From an uncultured Eggerthellaceae bacterium (lineage in GTDB: Bacteria; Actinomycetota; Coriobacteriia; Coriobacteriales; Eggerthellaceae): a stretch of DNA of 64,000 nucleotides. The position numbers and the translations under genes are program-made. A model generated the notes under the pieces. The model did no database searches. It saw only the letters and a list, made by a program, of their open reading frames with translations, and was not told where the DNA came from. Below are positions 26,351 to 36,400 of this stretch, in pieces; position 1 is the stretch's first letter; the number at the start of each line of letters is the position of its first letter. The stretch lies in contig CAJURX010000001.1 of NCBI GenBank assembly GCA_910589125.1, positions 234,764 through 298,763 on the forward strand. The letters run 5' to 3'.

Positions 26351-27628
26351 TTACCGGCCTTTCTTCATCTTCGCAGCGATCTCCTCTGCTGAGAGCTGCG
26401 TCTCCTCGAACACGCTATCGGAATCAAGGTCGAATGCGGTGTGCAGCACCTGCACGGCACGCTGGACCTCGGAGGCCTCTATCACCATGGAGAGGCGGAT
26501 GGGGGATGTGGAGATGGCCAGGATGTTGATGTCGTTCTCGCTCATGGTGCGGAACGCGAGCGCCGAGACGCCGGGAGAGGACTTCATCCCCGTGCCCACC
26601 AAGCTCACCTTGGCGATGTCCTCATCCACATCCCATCCCTCAGCGCCGATCTCTCCCAGGACGCCCTCGATGGCCTTGACCGCACGCGAGAGGTCCGACT
26701 CAGGGCAGGTGAATGAGATGTCGGTCGCGCCGTCGCGGGAGGTGTTCTGGATGATCATGTCCATGTTCACCATGTTGTCCGCAAGCGCGCTGAACACCCG
26801 TGCGGCAACGCCGGCGGTGTCAGGGACGTGTCGGATGGTGACCTTCATCTCCGATGTGTCATGGGCTATGCCCGTGATGACAGCCTGCTCCATGGGACTC
26901 TCCTCCTTGACCAGCGTGCCCGGCGCATCTGAGAACGCGGAACGCGAATGTATGACCACTCCCCACTTCTTCGCGAATTCGACAGCGCGCATCTGAAGGA
27001 CGCCCGACCCCGCACTGGAGAGCTCCAACATCTCATCGTAGGAGACGCTCTCCAGCTTGCGCGCACGCGGCGCGATGCGCGGATCGGTGGTGTACACGCC
27101 ATCGACATCCGAGTAGATCTCGCAGATATCAGCGCCTATCCCCCACGCCACCGCGACCGCGGTCGTGTCCGACCCTCCGCGTCCGAGCGTGGTCATGTCC
27201 CCATTCGCGTCGATCCCCTGGAATCCCGCGACCACGGGGATGTATCCCGCATCCAAGGCGCGCTCGATGCGCTCGTTGTGCACCTTCACGATCTTCGCCT
27301 TGTTGTGCGTGCCGTTGGTCTCTATGCCCGCCTGCCTGCCGGTATAGCTGATGGCCTTGTACCCCTTCGCCTCCAGCGCGAGCGCCAGGAGCGTCATGGA
27401 CACCTGCTCCCCTGTCGAGAGCAAGCGATCGAGCTCGCGTGCAGGCGGGTTGCTGTTCACGGCGGCCGCCAGGCCCATGAGCTCGTCGGTGGTCTTGCCC
27501 ATGGCAGACACCACCGCCACCACGCGGTCCCCGCGCTCGCGGATCTTGACGAGGCGCTCCGCGACGCCCTTTATCCTCTCGGGCGACGCAACGGACGTTC
27601 CCCCGAACTTTGCGACTATCAATGCCAT
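26351..27628 (-). CDS. lysC: Aspartate kinase
   Basis: 425 residues. The N-terminal kinase signature VAKFGGTSVAS is present, with GRGGSDTTAVAVA and the two C-terminal ACT domains (after about 265), normal for single-function aspartokinase with feedback control by lysine and/or threonine. It phosphorylates aspartate, the first step shared with asd immediately downstream. Monofunctional, with no fused homoserine dehydrogenase. Confidence 0.95.
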   Translation of the reverse strand: MALIVAKFGGTSVASPERIKGVAERLVKIRERGDRVVAVVSAMGKTTDELMGLAAAVNSNPPARELDRLLSTGEQVSMTLLALALEAKGYKAISYTGRQAGIETNGTHNKAKIVKVHNERIERALDAGYIPVVAGFQGIDANGDMTTLGRGGSDTTAVAVAWGIGADICEIYSDVDGVYTTDPRIAPRARKLESVSYDEMLELSSAGSGVLQMRAVEFAKKWGVVIHSRSAFSDAPGTLVKEESPMEQAVITGIAHDTSEMKVTIRHVPDTAGVAARVFSALADNMVNMDMIIQNTSRDGATDISFTCPESDLSRAVKAIEGVLGEIGAEGWDVDEDIAKVSLVGTGMKSSPGVSALAFRTMSENDINILAISTSPIRLSMVIEASEVQRAVQVLHTAFDLDSDSVFEETQLSAEEIAAKMKKGR

Positions 27629-27730
27629 CTGTTGGTCAACGCATCCTCATGGGTTGGGCTGGATATACATGGAGTCCATATCATACAGGTAAACATTTCT
27701 GAGCGGCGGTGCGCTCGCGCTGGCGGAGCA

Positions 27731-27736
27731 TATAAT
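27731..27736 (+). promoter_or_regulatory. -10 element of the phospholipase C-family gene
   Basis: TATAAT 34 bp before the ATG of the zinc-dependent phospholipase C-family gene, followed by AGGAAAGG as ribosome-binding site. The -35 region has no clear TTGACA. Confidence 0.4.
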
Positions 27737-27770
27737 CGAGCGAAGAGGACATACGCAGGAAAGGTGCGCC

Positions 27771-28532
27771 ATGCCAGCCATCATCACCCACTACCTGTTC
27801 GGCCAAGAGGCCGCACGATCCCTCCCACCTGAGCTGATCGCCACGCACGAGGAGCTGGAAGCGTTCATGCTCGGCAACCAAGGGCCGGATGTGCTCTTCT
27901 TCAGCCCCTTCGCCTTGCAGCCCAGAAAGGGCGGCAACATCGGGAGCGCCATGCACAAAACCGATGCCGGGAAGCTGCTCGCGCACATGAGGGATGCGGC
28001 GAACATGCTGCCCGACGACATCAAGGGCATCGGGTGCGCCTATGTTCGCGGCCTGTACTGCCATGCGCTCTTGGATGCGCTCGCGCATCCCTTCATCCAT
28101 GCACAGCAGGATGCCATCGTGAGCGCTGGCATAGAAGGGCTCGACCCCGCAGATGCGCATGAGGTGCATGCTGAGATCGAATCCGATCTGGATGTGCTGG
28201 TCTTGAGCGCGATGGGCAACACCACCATCGCGAGCTTCGACCCCCTCTGCGCCCTCGAGGCATCTGACGAGGTGATCCACGTGATATCCCTCATGTGCAA
28301 GTACGTCGCCCGGTCAGCGCTCGGTCGCGACATGCGCCCTGATGCATACCGGGCGGGCATCGAAGGATACCGCGTGGCGCTCGTGGCCATGCGCTCGCCC
28401 AAGGGCGTGAAGCGCGCGATCATCGGCGCTGGCGAACGGCTATTCCGCAAGCATTCCCTCGTGCGCGCCATGAGCCACCGCGACCACCTGATCGATCAGA
28501 GCATCTTCGATAACCATGAGCACGCACCCTGA
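27771..28532 (+). CDS. Zinc-dependent phospholipase C-family protein, cut short by an in-frame TGA
   Basis: 253 residues are readable before a TGA at 28530-28532. His-rich metal motifs are visible: H7 in THYLFGQEA, GNQGPDVLFF, and GLYCHALLDALAHPFIH, plus a later SHRDHLID. This pattern fits the zinc-dependent phospholipase C / S1-P1 nuclease-like fold found in Clostridia and Coriobacteriia. It has no signal peptide, so it is an intracellular member. The reading frame continues sensibly for another 60 codons after the TGA (see next entry), and the TGA replaces what looks like a Trp codon (HAP-stop-THPGT). The gene is therefore a nonsense mutant, a sequencing error, or read through. Confidence 0.8.
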   Translation: MPAIITHYLFGQEAARSLPPELIATHEELEAFMLGNQGPDVLFFSPFALQPRKGGNIGSAMHKTDAGKLLAHMRDAANMLPDDIKGIGCAYVRGLYCHALLDALAHPFIHAQQDAIVSAGIEGLDPADAHEVHAEIESDLDVLVLSAMGNTTIASFDPLCALEASDEVIHVISLMCKYVARSALGRDMRPDAYRAGIEGYRVALVAMRSPKGVKRAIIGAGERLFRKHSLVRAMSHRDHLIDQSIFDNHEHAP

Positions 28533-28715
28533 ACGCATCCCGGCACGCATGAGGTGAGCACCGATGGCTTCTGGGACATCTACGACAGGGCGCGACGGCG
28601 TGCGCTATTCGAGCTGCCGCTCATGATGGACGGGTCATTCGACATGCATGCCGCCCTTGGCGGTACGGACCTCAACGGCAACCCCACCATCCCGCAGATC
28701 ATCGCCGTGGAATAG
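28533..28715 (+). pseudogene. In-frame continuation of the phospholipase C-family gene after TGA
   Basis: Sixty codons in the same frame as the upstream gene, ending in TAG at 28713-28715, with normal local codon use. They include DGFWDIYDRARRRALFELPL and TDLNGNPTIPQI, which look like the usual C-terminal helix and end of this family. The stretch has no start codon with a ribosome-binding site of its own. The full-length gene would be 314 codons. Confidence 0.65.
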
Positions 28716-28738
28716 CGGAGCGCGACAGGGGCAGGTGC

Positions 28739-29368
28739 CTACATGTTCTTCAGCACGATGGTGCTCACGATGTCTGCCGCATGCTCGCATGCATCGCAGC
28801 ACTTCTCCATCCGCTCGTAGATCCTGGACCACACGAGGACATGCATGACCTCTTCGTTCTCGACGGTATGCAGGTGATGCATGGCGTCGGTGTAGAGCTG
28901 GTCGGCCTGCTCCTCGAATGAGTTGATGTCCACCAAGAGCTGCTTGAACCTCTTGTTCTTCTTGAAGTTGTGGAACTCGCAGATCATCTTGTCCAGCGCC
29001 TTCACCGAATCCCGGATGAGCTCGGCCATCCTCATGGCGTTCTCAGGCATGCCCTTGACGGAGTACATGTACATGTGGCCGATGACGTCATCGATGTAAT
29101 CCAAGACGTTGTCCAAGGCCGATGCCAGCTCGACGATGTCCTCGCGATCGATCGGCGGCATGAAATCGACGGCTGCGCTCTCGAAGATGCCGTGGTTGAT
29201 GTCATCGCCCTGGTTCTCGAACTCATGCATGGCCGCCATGGCATCCACGAGCTCCTCGGGAGAGGTGAAGCTGCGCATGGTCTCTATCATGAGGTCCGAT
29301 TCCTGGACCGCCAGCTTCGTGAGCTTCTCATATGCCTTGAAGTAGTTGAACTTGTTCTTCTTGGCCAT
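28739..29368 (-). CDS. DUF47 / PhoU-like phosphate transport accessory protein
   Basis: 209 residues, nearly all helical. It has the acidic metal-binding repeats of the DUF47/PhoU family (E-x3-D patterns such as HEFENQGDDINHGIFES and NSFEEQADQLYTDAM). It is cytoplasmic. The ATG at 29368 follows GGAGAG. It begins 17 bp after the PiT phosphate transporter gene in the same operon, the standard arrangement, and is thought to modulate the transporter. Confidence 0.92.
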   Translation of the reverse strand: MAKKNKFNYFKAYEKLTKLAVQESDLMIETMRSFTSPEELVDAMAAMHEFENQGDDINHGIFESAAVDFMPPIDREDIVELASALDNVLDYIDDVIGHMYMYSVKGMPENAMRMAELIRDSVKALDKMICEFHNFKKNKRFKQLLVDINSFEEQADQLYTDAMHHLHTVENEEVMHVLVWSRIYERMEKCCDACEHAADIVSTIVLKNM

Positions 29369-29385
29369 CGTCTCTCTCCTTATCC

Positions 29386-30465
29386 TCAGAGGATGATCAG
29401 GAACACCTTGGCGAACACGAATCCGAGCAGCCCACATCCGGGGAAGGTGAGCACCCAGGTCTTCACCATGTCGATGGCGATGGACCACTTGACGCCCTTC
29501 GGGTTCTTCGCCGCGCCCACGCCCATGATGGCGGTCGTGTTCGTATGCGTGGTGGACACGGGCAGGCCGCCGAACGTGGCGACCGCCAAGCTCACGCACG
29601 TGGAGAGGCTGGCTGCGAACCCTTGGAAGGCCTCCAGCTTGACCATGTCCACGCCCACGCTCTTGATGATGCGCTCGCCTCCCGCAGCCGTGCCGACGCC
29701 CATGGTGAGCGCGCAGAGCAGCATGAGCCACACCGGAAGGGAGCTCAGAGCATCCGTGCTCATGCCCAGACCCGATGCCATGATGATGGCCAGGATGAAT
29801 ATCCCCATGAACTTCTGGCCGTCTTGCGCGCCATGCATGAACGCCACGCCCGCTCCTGCCAGGACCTGCGCCCACTTGAAGAACCTATTGGCATGCTGGC
29901 GGTTCGCATTCCTGAATGCGCGCTTGATGATCTTGAAGTTCACCCATCCGAAGGCGAAGCCCATGAGCGTGGAGAGCAGGATGCCGTAGATGACCTTGAT
30001 CCACTCGTTCCAGTTGATGGCATCCACGCCGCTCATCAGCGCGATGGCGGCCCCGGTGAGGCCCGCGATCAGGGAGTGGGACTGGGATGTCGGGATGCCG
30101 AACCACCAAGCGGTGGCACCCCAGACGATGATGGCCACCATGGCGGCCATGAGCGCGACGAGCGCCTGATGGGAGTTCCCCCCGAAATCGACCATGCCGA
30201 AGATGGTCTGCGCAACGGCAGGAGAGACCACGGAGATCACCAGGAGCCCGATGAAGTTGCAGATGGCAGCCATGATGATGGCATGGCGAGGCTTCATGGC
30301 ACGCGTGGAGACGGCGGTGGCGATGGCGTTGGGCGCGTCAGTGGCGCCGTTCACGATGATCACCCCGAGGTTCAAGAGGGCTACCACCAAGAGCAATGGA
30401 TTGCTCAGGAGCTGAGCTACGAAGAACGACCAGCTGAGATCCACTGAACCCTCCATGGTATACAT
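29386..30465 (-). CDS. pit: Low-affinity inorganic phosphate transporter (PiT family)
   Basis: 359 residues, about 10 membrane helices. The two duplicated PiT signatures are present: GATDAPNAIATAVSTRAM near the N-terminus and GGLPVSTTHTNTTAIMGVG near the C-terminus. GIPTSQSHSLIAGLTGAA is also conserved. It moves phosphate with H+ or Na+ across the inner membrane. The start is ATG at 30465, or possibly the ATG three codons further in (MEGSVD). A 16-bp palindrome sits exactly at the start. It forms an operon with the DUF47 gene. Confidence 0.93.
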   Translation of the reverse strand: MYTMEGSVDLSWSFFVAQLLSNPLLLVVALLNLGVIIVNGATDAPNAIATAVSTRAMKPRHAIIMAAICNFIGLLVISVVSPAVAQTIFGMVDFGGNSHQALVALMAAMVAIIVWGATAWWFGIPTSQSHSLIAGLTGAAIALMSGVDAINWNEWIKVIYGILLSTLMGFAFGWVNFKIIKRAFRNANRQHANRFFKWAQVLAGAGVAFMHGAQDGQKFMGIFILAIIMASGLGMSTDALSSLPVWLMLLCALTMGVGTAAGGERIIKSVGVDMVKLEAFQGFAASLSTCVSLAVATFGGLPVSTTHTNTTAIMGVGAAKNPKGVKWSIAIDMVKTWVLTFPGCGLLGFVFAKVFLIIL

Positions 30466-30479
30466 GACCGCACGGTCAT
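30464..30479. promoter_or_regulatory. 16-bp perfect palindrome at the start codon of pit
   Basis: ATGACCG-CA-CGGTCAT, overlapping the first base pairs of the pit start codon. It could be an operator or an mRNA hairpin masking the start; no ribosome-binding site is evident within it. Confidence 0.45.
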
Positions 30480-30512
30480 ACCGCCATTGACGATGCCCGC
30501 ATATTGTAGACG

Positions 30513-31187
30513 CTATCCTTCGGGTTCATCTCCGAATATCGCGAACGTGCTCCGTTCGTTGCCAATGGTCGTAGGCGAGCCGTGCCCCGGGAGCACGACC
30601 ACGTCATCGGGCAGCGCTGCCAGCCTCTTCATGGAGCGTGCCATCTGCTCCACGGACCCTCCCTCGAAGTCCGTCCGACCGAACGCGCCCTTGAACAAGG
30701 TGTCGCCGGATACGAGCACCGGGAGCCCTTCTGGGTGGTTGCCGAAGGGTGGCACGATGAACAGGCAGATGGAACCGGGAGAATGGCCCGGGGTCTCCAT
30801 CACCTTCCACTGCATCCCCCCAACGCCGATCGCATCCCCCGTGCTCACGCGCACATCTACCGGGCACGCCTCCGCGGTGCGCGAGGTCCCGTCATCCACA
30901 GGCGCTTCTATATGGTCCGCATCGGCGACACCCGCATAGACGGGAGCCCCCGTCAACGCACGCAGCTTCGCGGCCGCGCCGGTGTGGTCCCAATGCCCGT
31001 GCGTGAGCACGATGGCATCCAAGCGCACATCCCCCAGCGCAGAGACGATGCCCTCCGCATCCGCCGTCGGGTCCACCACCATGGCACCCGCGCCATCGGA
31101 GATGAGGTAGACATTGTTCTGCAGCGGACCCATGACCAAGCAGCTCGCATCGATGCAGAGGCCCCGCATGTTCTTCAGCTCGCTCAT
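30513..31187 (-). CDS. MBL-fold metallo-hydrolase (glyoxalase II-like)
   Basis: 224 residues. Metal ligands are THGHWDHTGAA (HxHxDH), TPGHSPGS, GDTLFKGAFGRTD, and a final PGHGSPTT. This set of motifs is typical of small glyoxalase II-like hydrolases of bacteria. It is cytoplasmic; likely a thioester hydrolase, substrate unknown. It begins directly after the rel stop codon, as often seen downstream of actinobacterial rel genes. Confidence 0.9.
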   Translation of the reverse strand: MSELKNMRGLCIDASCLVMGPLQNNVYLISDGAGAMVVDPTADAEGIVSALGDVRLDAIVLTHGHWDHTGAAAKLRALTGAPVYAGVADADHIEAPVDDGTSRTAEACPVDVRVSTGDAIGVGGMQWKVMETPGHSPGSICLFIVPPFGNHPEGLPVLVSGDTLFKGAFGRTDFEGGSVEQMARSMKRLAALPDDVVVLPGHGSPTTIGNERSTFAIFGDEPEG

Positions 31188-33479
31188 CTACTTGCTCCCC
31201 TTCACTGCTCCGACCGCCTCACCAGGCAGCATGCGGCGCGCATCGAACACGCCATCGATCCCCTTGAGCCCTTCGATGGAGCTCTCTATCCTCGTGATGT
31301 CGCAGACCTCGAACAAGAAGCGCATCTCCACCACGCCGTCACGATGCGTGTTCGTGGTGCAGGAGATGACGTTCGCACCCACCTCTGACAGCACGCGCGT
31401 GACATCCAATAGCAGATTCATGCGATCGAGCGCCTCCACGTAGATCTCTATCTTGTAGAGCGCCGAGGTGGATGGCGTGCCCTCCCACTGCACGTCGATG
31501 ATGCGCTCGGGATTGCGGCGCAGGTCATCGGCGTTGGGGCAATCGGCGCGATGCACGCTCACGCCGCGCCCGCGCGTGACGAACCCGACGATGGCATCCC
31601 CCGGCACCGGATTGCAGCAGCGCGATAACCTCACCAGGATGTCATCCACGCCCTTCACCACGATGCCGTTCGACGAATGCGTCTCGTGCTTCTTGTGCCC
31701 CTTCACGCTCGTGAGCATGGGGGCCATCACGCCCGTTGAGCCTTCGCCCGCACCCATGCGCGGCTTGTCGGCTTCCTCGTTGGCGGAATCCACGAGGATC
31801 TTGAGCAGCCTGTTCGCCACGTGCTGCGCGCTCTCCTTGCCCCGTGCCAGCTGCACGTACATGTCGTCGCTGTCCGCGAATCCCATGGCCTCCGACACGC
31901 CCTTGAGCGCTTTCGTCGTGCGGGCAGACGAGAGGCCGATGCCATGCTTGCGCAGCTCGCGCATGAGCATGTCGCGACCATCCTGCAAGTCAGACGAGCG
32001 CGTGACCTTGGAGAAGTAGCTGCGTATCTTGTTGCGCGCCGATGGCGTGCGGACGATGGCCAGCCAATCGCGCGAGGGGGATGCGTTCTTGGAGGTGAGC
32101 ACCTCCACGCGGTCCCCCACCTTCAGCTCATAGGTGAGCGGGACGATGGAGCCGTTCACCTTCGCCCCTACGCAGTGGTTCCCCACCTCCGTATGCACCG
32201 CATACGCGAAGTCGACGGGCGTGGCACCGGCGCGCAGCGTCTTCACATCCCCGTTGGGGGTGAACACGTACACCTCGGCGTTGTCCAAGTCCATCTTGAG
32301 GGATTTCAGGAACTCGCGCGAATCCTCGGTATCGTCCTGCCAGTCCACCATCTCGCGCAGCCATGCCAGCTGCTTGTCCAGCTCATCAGCGCTGACCTTG
32401 CCGCCGCCCTCCTTGTAGCGCCAGTGCGCCGCTACGCCGTATTCGCTGGCCCGGTGCATCTCCTCGGTGCGGATCTGCACCTCCAAGGGACGCCCCGCCG
32501 GTCCCATCACCGTGGTATGCAGGGACTGGTACATGTTGTACTTGGGCATGGCGATGTAGTCCTTGAAGCGCCCCGGCATGGGATGCCAGAGCGTATGCAC
32601 AGCGCCCAGCGCCGAATAGCAATCCTTCACGGTGGGGACGATGATGCGCACGGCGATGAGGTCGTAGATCTCAGAGAACCCCTTGCCCTTCTTCGACATC
32701 TTCTGGTAGATGGAGTACAGGTGCTTCGGACGGCCCATCACCTTGGCCTCCACGCCCACCTTCTGCATCTCCTGCAAGATGATGTCCACGACATTCGACA
32801 GATACTCCTCGCGCTCGGCGCGCGTGTCCGTGACCATCCGGCTGACCTGCTTGTACTTGTTGGGCTCCAGATAGAAGAACGCCAGGTCCTCCAGCTCCCA
32901 TTTGATGGAGTTGATGCCCAGCCTATGCGCGATGGGCGCATAGATGTCCAGCGTCTCATGGGATTTGAATATCCGACGATCCTCGCGAAGGGAGGCAAGC
33001 GTGCGCATGTTGTGCAGGCGGTCGGCCAGCTTGATGACGATGACGCGGATATCCTTGCTCATGGCGACGAGCATCTTGCGGATGGTGGCCGCCTGCTCAT
33101 CAGAGAGGGATTCCACCTCGATGCGGGTGATCTTCGTGACGCCCTCGACGAGCTGGCGCACATCAGGACCGAACTCCTGCTCCACCACCTCAGCCGTGAC
33201 GGCGGTGTCCTCCACGGTGTCGTGCAGAAGCGCCGCGCAGACCGTCTCAGCATCCATGCGCAGGTCTGCCAAGATGATGGCCACTTCGATGGGATGCACG
33301 ATGAACGGCTCCCCCGACTTGCGCTTCTGTCCCTCATGGGCAGCCGAGGCGAACCGATAGGCGCGCGTGATCAGGTCGCGCTCCTGTGCGGACATGTACC
33401 CGCTCGCAAGCTCGCTGAGCTCGGCGAACACCTCATCAGGCGCTTTGATGCGCGCCTTGGCCTCTTCTCTTACGCTCAT
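31188..33479 (-). CDS. rel: Bifunctional (p)ppGpp synthetase/hydrolase RelA/SpoT
   Basis: 763 residues. The HD hydrolase domain (near 35-190) includes AALLHDTVEDT and LADRLHNMRTL. A RelA synthetase domain (about 230-350) contains YSIYQKMSKKGKGF and YKSLHTTV-like YQSLHTTVMG. A TGS domain starts near VYVFTPNGDVKTL, followed by the zinc-finger-type region (LSRCCNPVPGDAIVGF) and a C-terminal ACT domain. Both activities appear intact, so it should make and degrade the stringent-response alarmone. It is preceded by the RecJ/helicase gene with a 4-bp overlap. Confidence 0.95.
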   Translation of the reverse strand: MSVREEAKARIKAPDEVFAELSELASGYMSAQERDLITRAYRFASAAHEGQKRKSGEPFIVHPIEVAIILADLRMDAETVCAALLHDTVEDTAVTAEVVEQEFGPDVRQLVEGVTKITRIEVESLSDEQAATIRKMLVAMSKDIRVIVIKLADRLHNMRTLASLREDRRIFKSHETLDIYAPIAHRLGINSIKWELEDLAFFYLEPNKYKQVSRMVTDTRAEREEYLSNVVDIILQEMQKVGVEAKVMGRPKHLYSIYQKMSKKGKGFSEIYDLIAVRIIVPTVKDCYSALGAVHTLWHPMPGRFKDYIAMPKYNMYQSLHTTVMGPAGRPLEVQIRTEEMHRASEYGVAAHWRYKEGGGKVSADELDKQLAWLREMVDWQDDTEDSREFLKSLKMDLDNAEVYVFTPNGDVKTLRAGATPVDFAYAVHTEVGNHCVGAKVNGSIVPLTYELKVGDRVEVLTSKNASPSRDWLAIVRTPSARNKIRSYFSKVTRSSDLQDGRDMLMRELRKHGIGLSSARTTKALKGVSEAMGFADSDDMYVQLARGKESAQHVANRLLKILVDSANEEADKPRMGAGEGSTGVMAPMLTSVKGHKKHETHSSNGIVVKGVDDILVRLSRCCNPVPGDAIVGFVTRGRGVSVHRADCPNADDLRRNPERIIDVQWEGTPSTSALYKIEIYVEALDRMNLLLDVTRVLSEVGANVISCTTNTHRDGVVEMRFLFEVCDITRIESSIEGLKGIDGVFDARRMLPGEAVGAVKGSK

Positions 33480-36400
33480 CTTCCTTGACCCTCGTCATCG
33501 GGCGTGATGGGATGGATCATCCGACACGCAAGCCCTGCCATATCGCACATCATAGCCCACTCGCAGAAGCGCTTGAAACCATCCATCTCATCGAGCCCCT
33601 CCTGATAGCGCACGGAATCGGTGAGCTCCACCTTCGGCGCCCCTTCGCGCACGCGGAAGCCATGCACCTCGAAGCCCCCGCTGAACGAGCGCGTGGATTC
33701 GATGAGCCCGAGCTCCGTGAACACCGACAGGCCGCAGCGGGCTGCCTGCGGAGAGACGATGCGCGCATCATCGCTCGCTAGGCGCGCGAGCTCTGAGGCC
33801 AGAAGCGTCACCATCTGCCCCGGCTGCTCCGCCTGGAGCGACCGCATGCGCCGATATATCTGCGCCATGACCTCTCGGCTCGGCGTCATCTCCGCCAGGA
33901 TGCCCTCATTGATGGAGACATCAGCCCGGCCATAGAGCAGATGCACCCACGCATCCTTGCCATCGCGCCCCGCGCGCCCGCTCATCTGGTTGAACTCCAC
34001 ATCAGAGAACGGCATGTGATAGAGCACGACATGGCGGATATCGGGGATGTCTATCCCCTCCCCGAACGCCGATGTTGCCACCAGCACCTGTATCTGGCCT
34101 TGCCGGAACAGCTCTTCGATGCGCCTGCGCTCTGCGCGCGAGAGCGCTGCGTTGTAGAAGCCGATCTGGAGCGCGAGCTGTGGCACGCGCCGACGGAGCC
34201 TGCGCGCGACGCCGACGGACTGCTCGCGCGAGTTCACGTAGATGACGCACTTGCCGCCCCCGGCGACGATGTGCGCAAGATAATCATCCCGATTGCGGAT
34301 GTTGCGCTGATCATCCAAGTGCAGGTTGTCGCGGCTGGCGTCATCCACCACGCGCTGATCGATGGACAGCGACGCCATGGCCCGACGGGCTATCTCCTCG
34401 GGAGCCGTGGCCGTGAGGGCCAGCACCACCGGTGCGCCCAGCCTCTGCACCACATCTCCGAGGAGGGCATACGCTGGGCGCTGCCCCGCCTTCGCCTGCC
34501 CGATGTGATGCGCCTCATCCACCACCATGAATCCGATGCGCCCCGTCTGCGAGATGCGATCGGCATGGAACGAGAGGAACTCGGGCGTGGTCATCACGAT
34601 ATCCACCGTGCCTGCCGCAAGGCCCGCATAGACCTCCTCGCGCTCCTGCTGGCTGCATTCGCCATCGAGCACGCGACAGGCGAGCCCGAAGCGGGAGAGG
34701 TGCTGCTCTATGTGGAACGCCTGGTCTGCCATGAGCGCGCGCAGCGGATAGACGAAGAGGCTCGCCTTGCCCTGCGAGAGCGCCAGCATCGCAGCATGCA
34801 CCTGGAACACGAGCGACTTGCCCCGGCCCGTCGCCATCACGCCCAGGATCGACCGACCCGCCCGCAGGTTGCGCAATATCTCAGCCTGGGCAGGATGGAG
34901 CGCGCGCGTGCCGATGATGGAGCTCACCAGCTCGCGCTCGAGGCGATCGGGGTCGGTCGCGGCGATGCGCTCCCACATCGTGCGCGCCTCGGCAGATGCG
35001 GCGTCTTCGCTCGTGCGCCCATCCGCCTCCGCCCCCCGGGCCATGACGGAGACATCCCCTCCGTCGCAGGCCGCGAACAGCCCCTCGAAGAATTCGACCA
35101 CATGCGGGTCGAGCAGGTCGCAGAGGGCAGCGCACTGCTTCGCGGGAGCTATGGCATCCACCATGGCCTTCACGCTCTTGCGCCCGCGCCACTCGTCCAC
35201 CTGCACCGTGAATGCCACATCCGCGAGCTTATCGCTCAGAAGATAGCTCTCCACGTCATCGCAGTTGAACTTGATCGCCGACACGGAGCTGCGCCCATCG
35301 GTCAGCTGGAAGGAGAAGTGGTTCTTGCCCGCGCCCACGGCCTTGCCGTTCGCCAAGGACACGTTCCTCACCAGGAAGCGCGGCTCAGGCGCCTCCTGAC
35401 CGAACGGTGCGAGCGATCCGAGCTGCGCGACGGCCTCGAGCGTGAGGTCTGCGAGCTGCACCTCGGCATCTATGTCCACCCGGCACTCGAATTGCTCATC
35501 GGGAAGGGAGCGCATGTGCTCTTCGAGCGCACGCTCGAACTCCGGCAGCTTCTCAGCGGGAAGGGTGACGCCGACAGCAGCACCATGCCCACCGAACCTC
35601 GTGAGCAGATGCGATGCGCTCTCCACAGCATGGAATAGATTCACCTGCCCATACGACCGCCCCGACCCGCGCGCCTCGCCATCTATGATGGAGAAGAGCA
35701 TGGCTGGCACGTGGTATGCGCTCACGAGACGAGACGCCACGATGCCCTTGACGCCCTCATGCCACCCCTCATGCGCCACCACGATCGACCTGCCTCCCGC
35801 GTAGCGCTCAGCGGCGATGGCCTTGGCCGACTCCGCGACCTCTGCCTCTATCTCGCGCCTGCGATCGTTGATCTCCTCGAGCTGCTCGGCAAGGCGGCAC
35901 GCCTCGTCGAAGTCATCGCTCATGAGCAGGTCGAGCGCGCGATCGGCATCCCCCATGCGCCCCGCCGCATTCAAGCGCGGGATCAAGGAGAAGCTCAGGT
36001 TCGTCGAGGTCAACGGCTTCCCATCCGGCTTGGCACGTCCCACGAGCGCTGCGATGCAAGGGCGCGGCGCATCGTTCATGCGCGCAAGGCCATCCGCTAC
36101 GAGGGCGCGATTCTCGCCCGTCATGGGCATGAGGTCAGCGACGGTGCCCAAGGTGGCAAGGTCGGTATATGACCGCCAGAGGTGCGGATAGCCGCGAGAC
36201 CCGCCCAGCGCTTGCACGACCTTGAGCGCAACGCCCACGCCCGCGAGCACGGCAGAAGGGTGCCCTGGGACCGCCTTGGGATCGCAGACGGGAACGTCCT
36301 CGGGGACCTTGTCTCCCGCCTCATGATGATCGGTGATGATGACCGAGACGCCATCTGCCCTGATGGCTGCCACCTCTTCCCTGCAGGCGATGCCGCAATC

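Noticed and set aside
28530..28532. Selenocysteine at the in-frame TGA
   Set aside because: The position looks like a conserved Trp rather than Cys or a catalytic site, and I see no convincing hairpin with a GU-containing loop at the right distance after it.
35705..35720. TGGCACG followed by ATGCG, sigma-54-like
   Set aside because: It lies inside the RecJ/helicase coding region on the opposite strand with no gene to serve.
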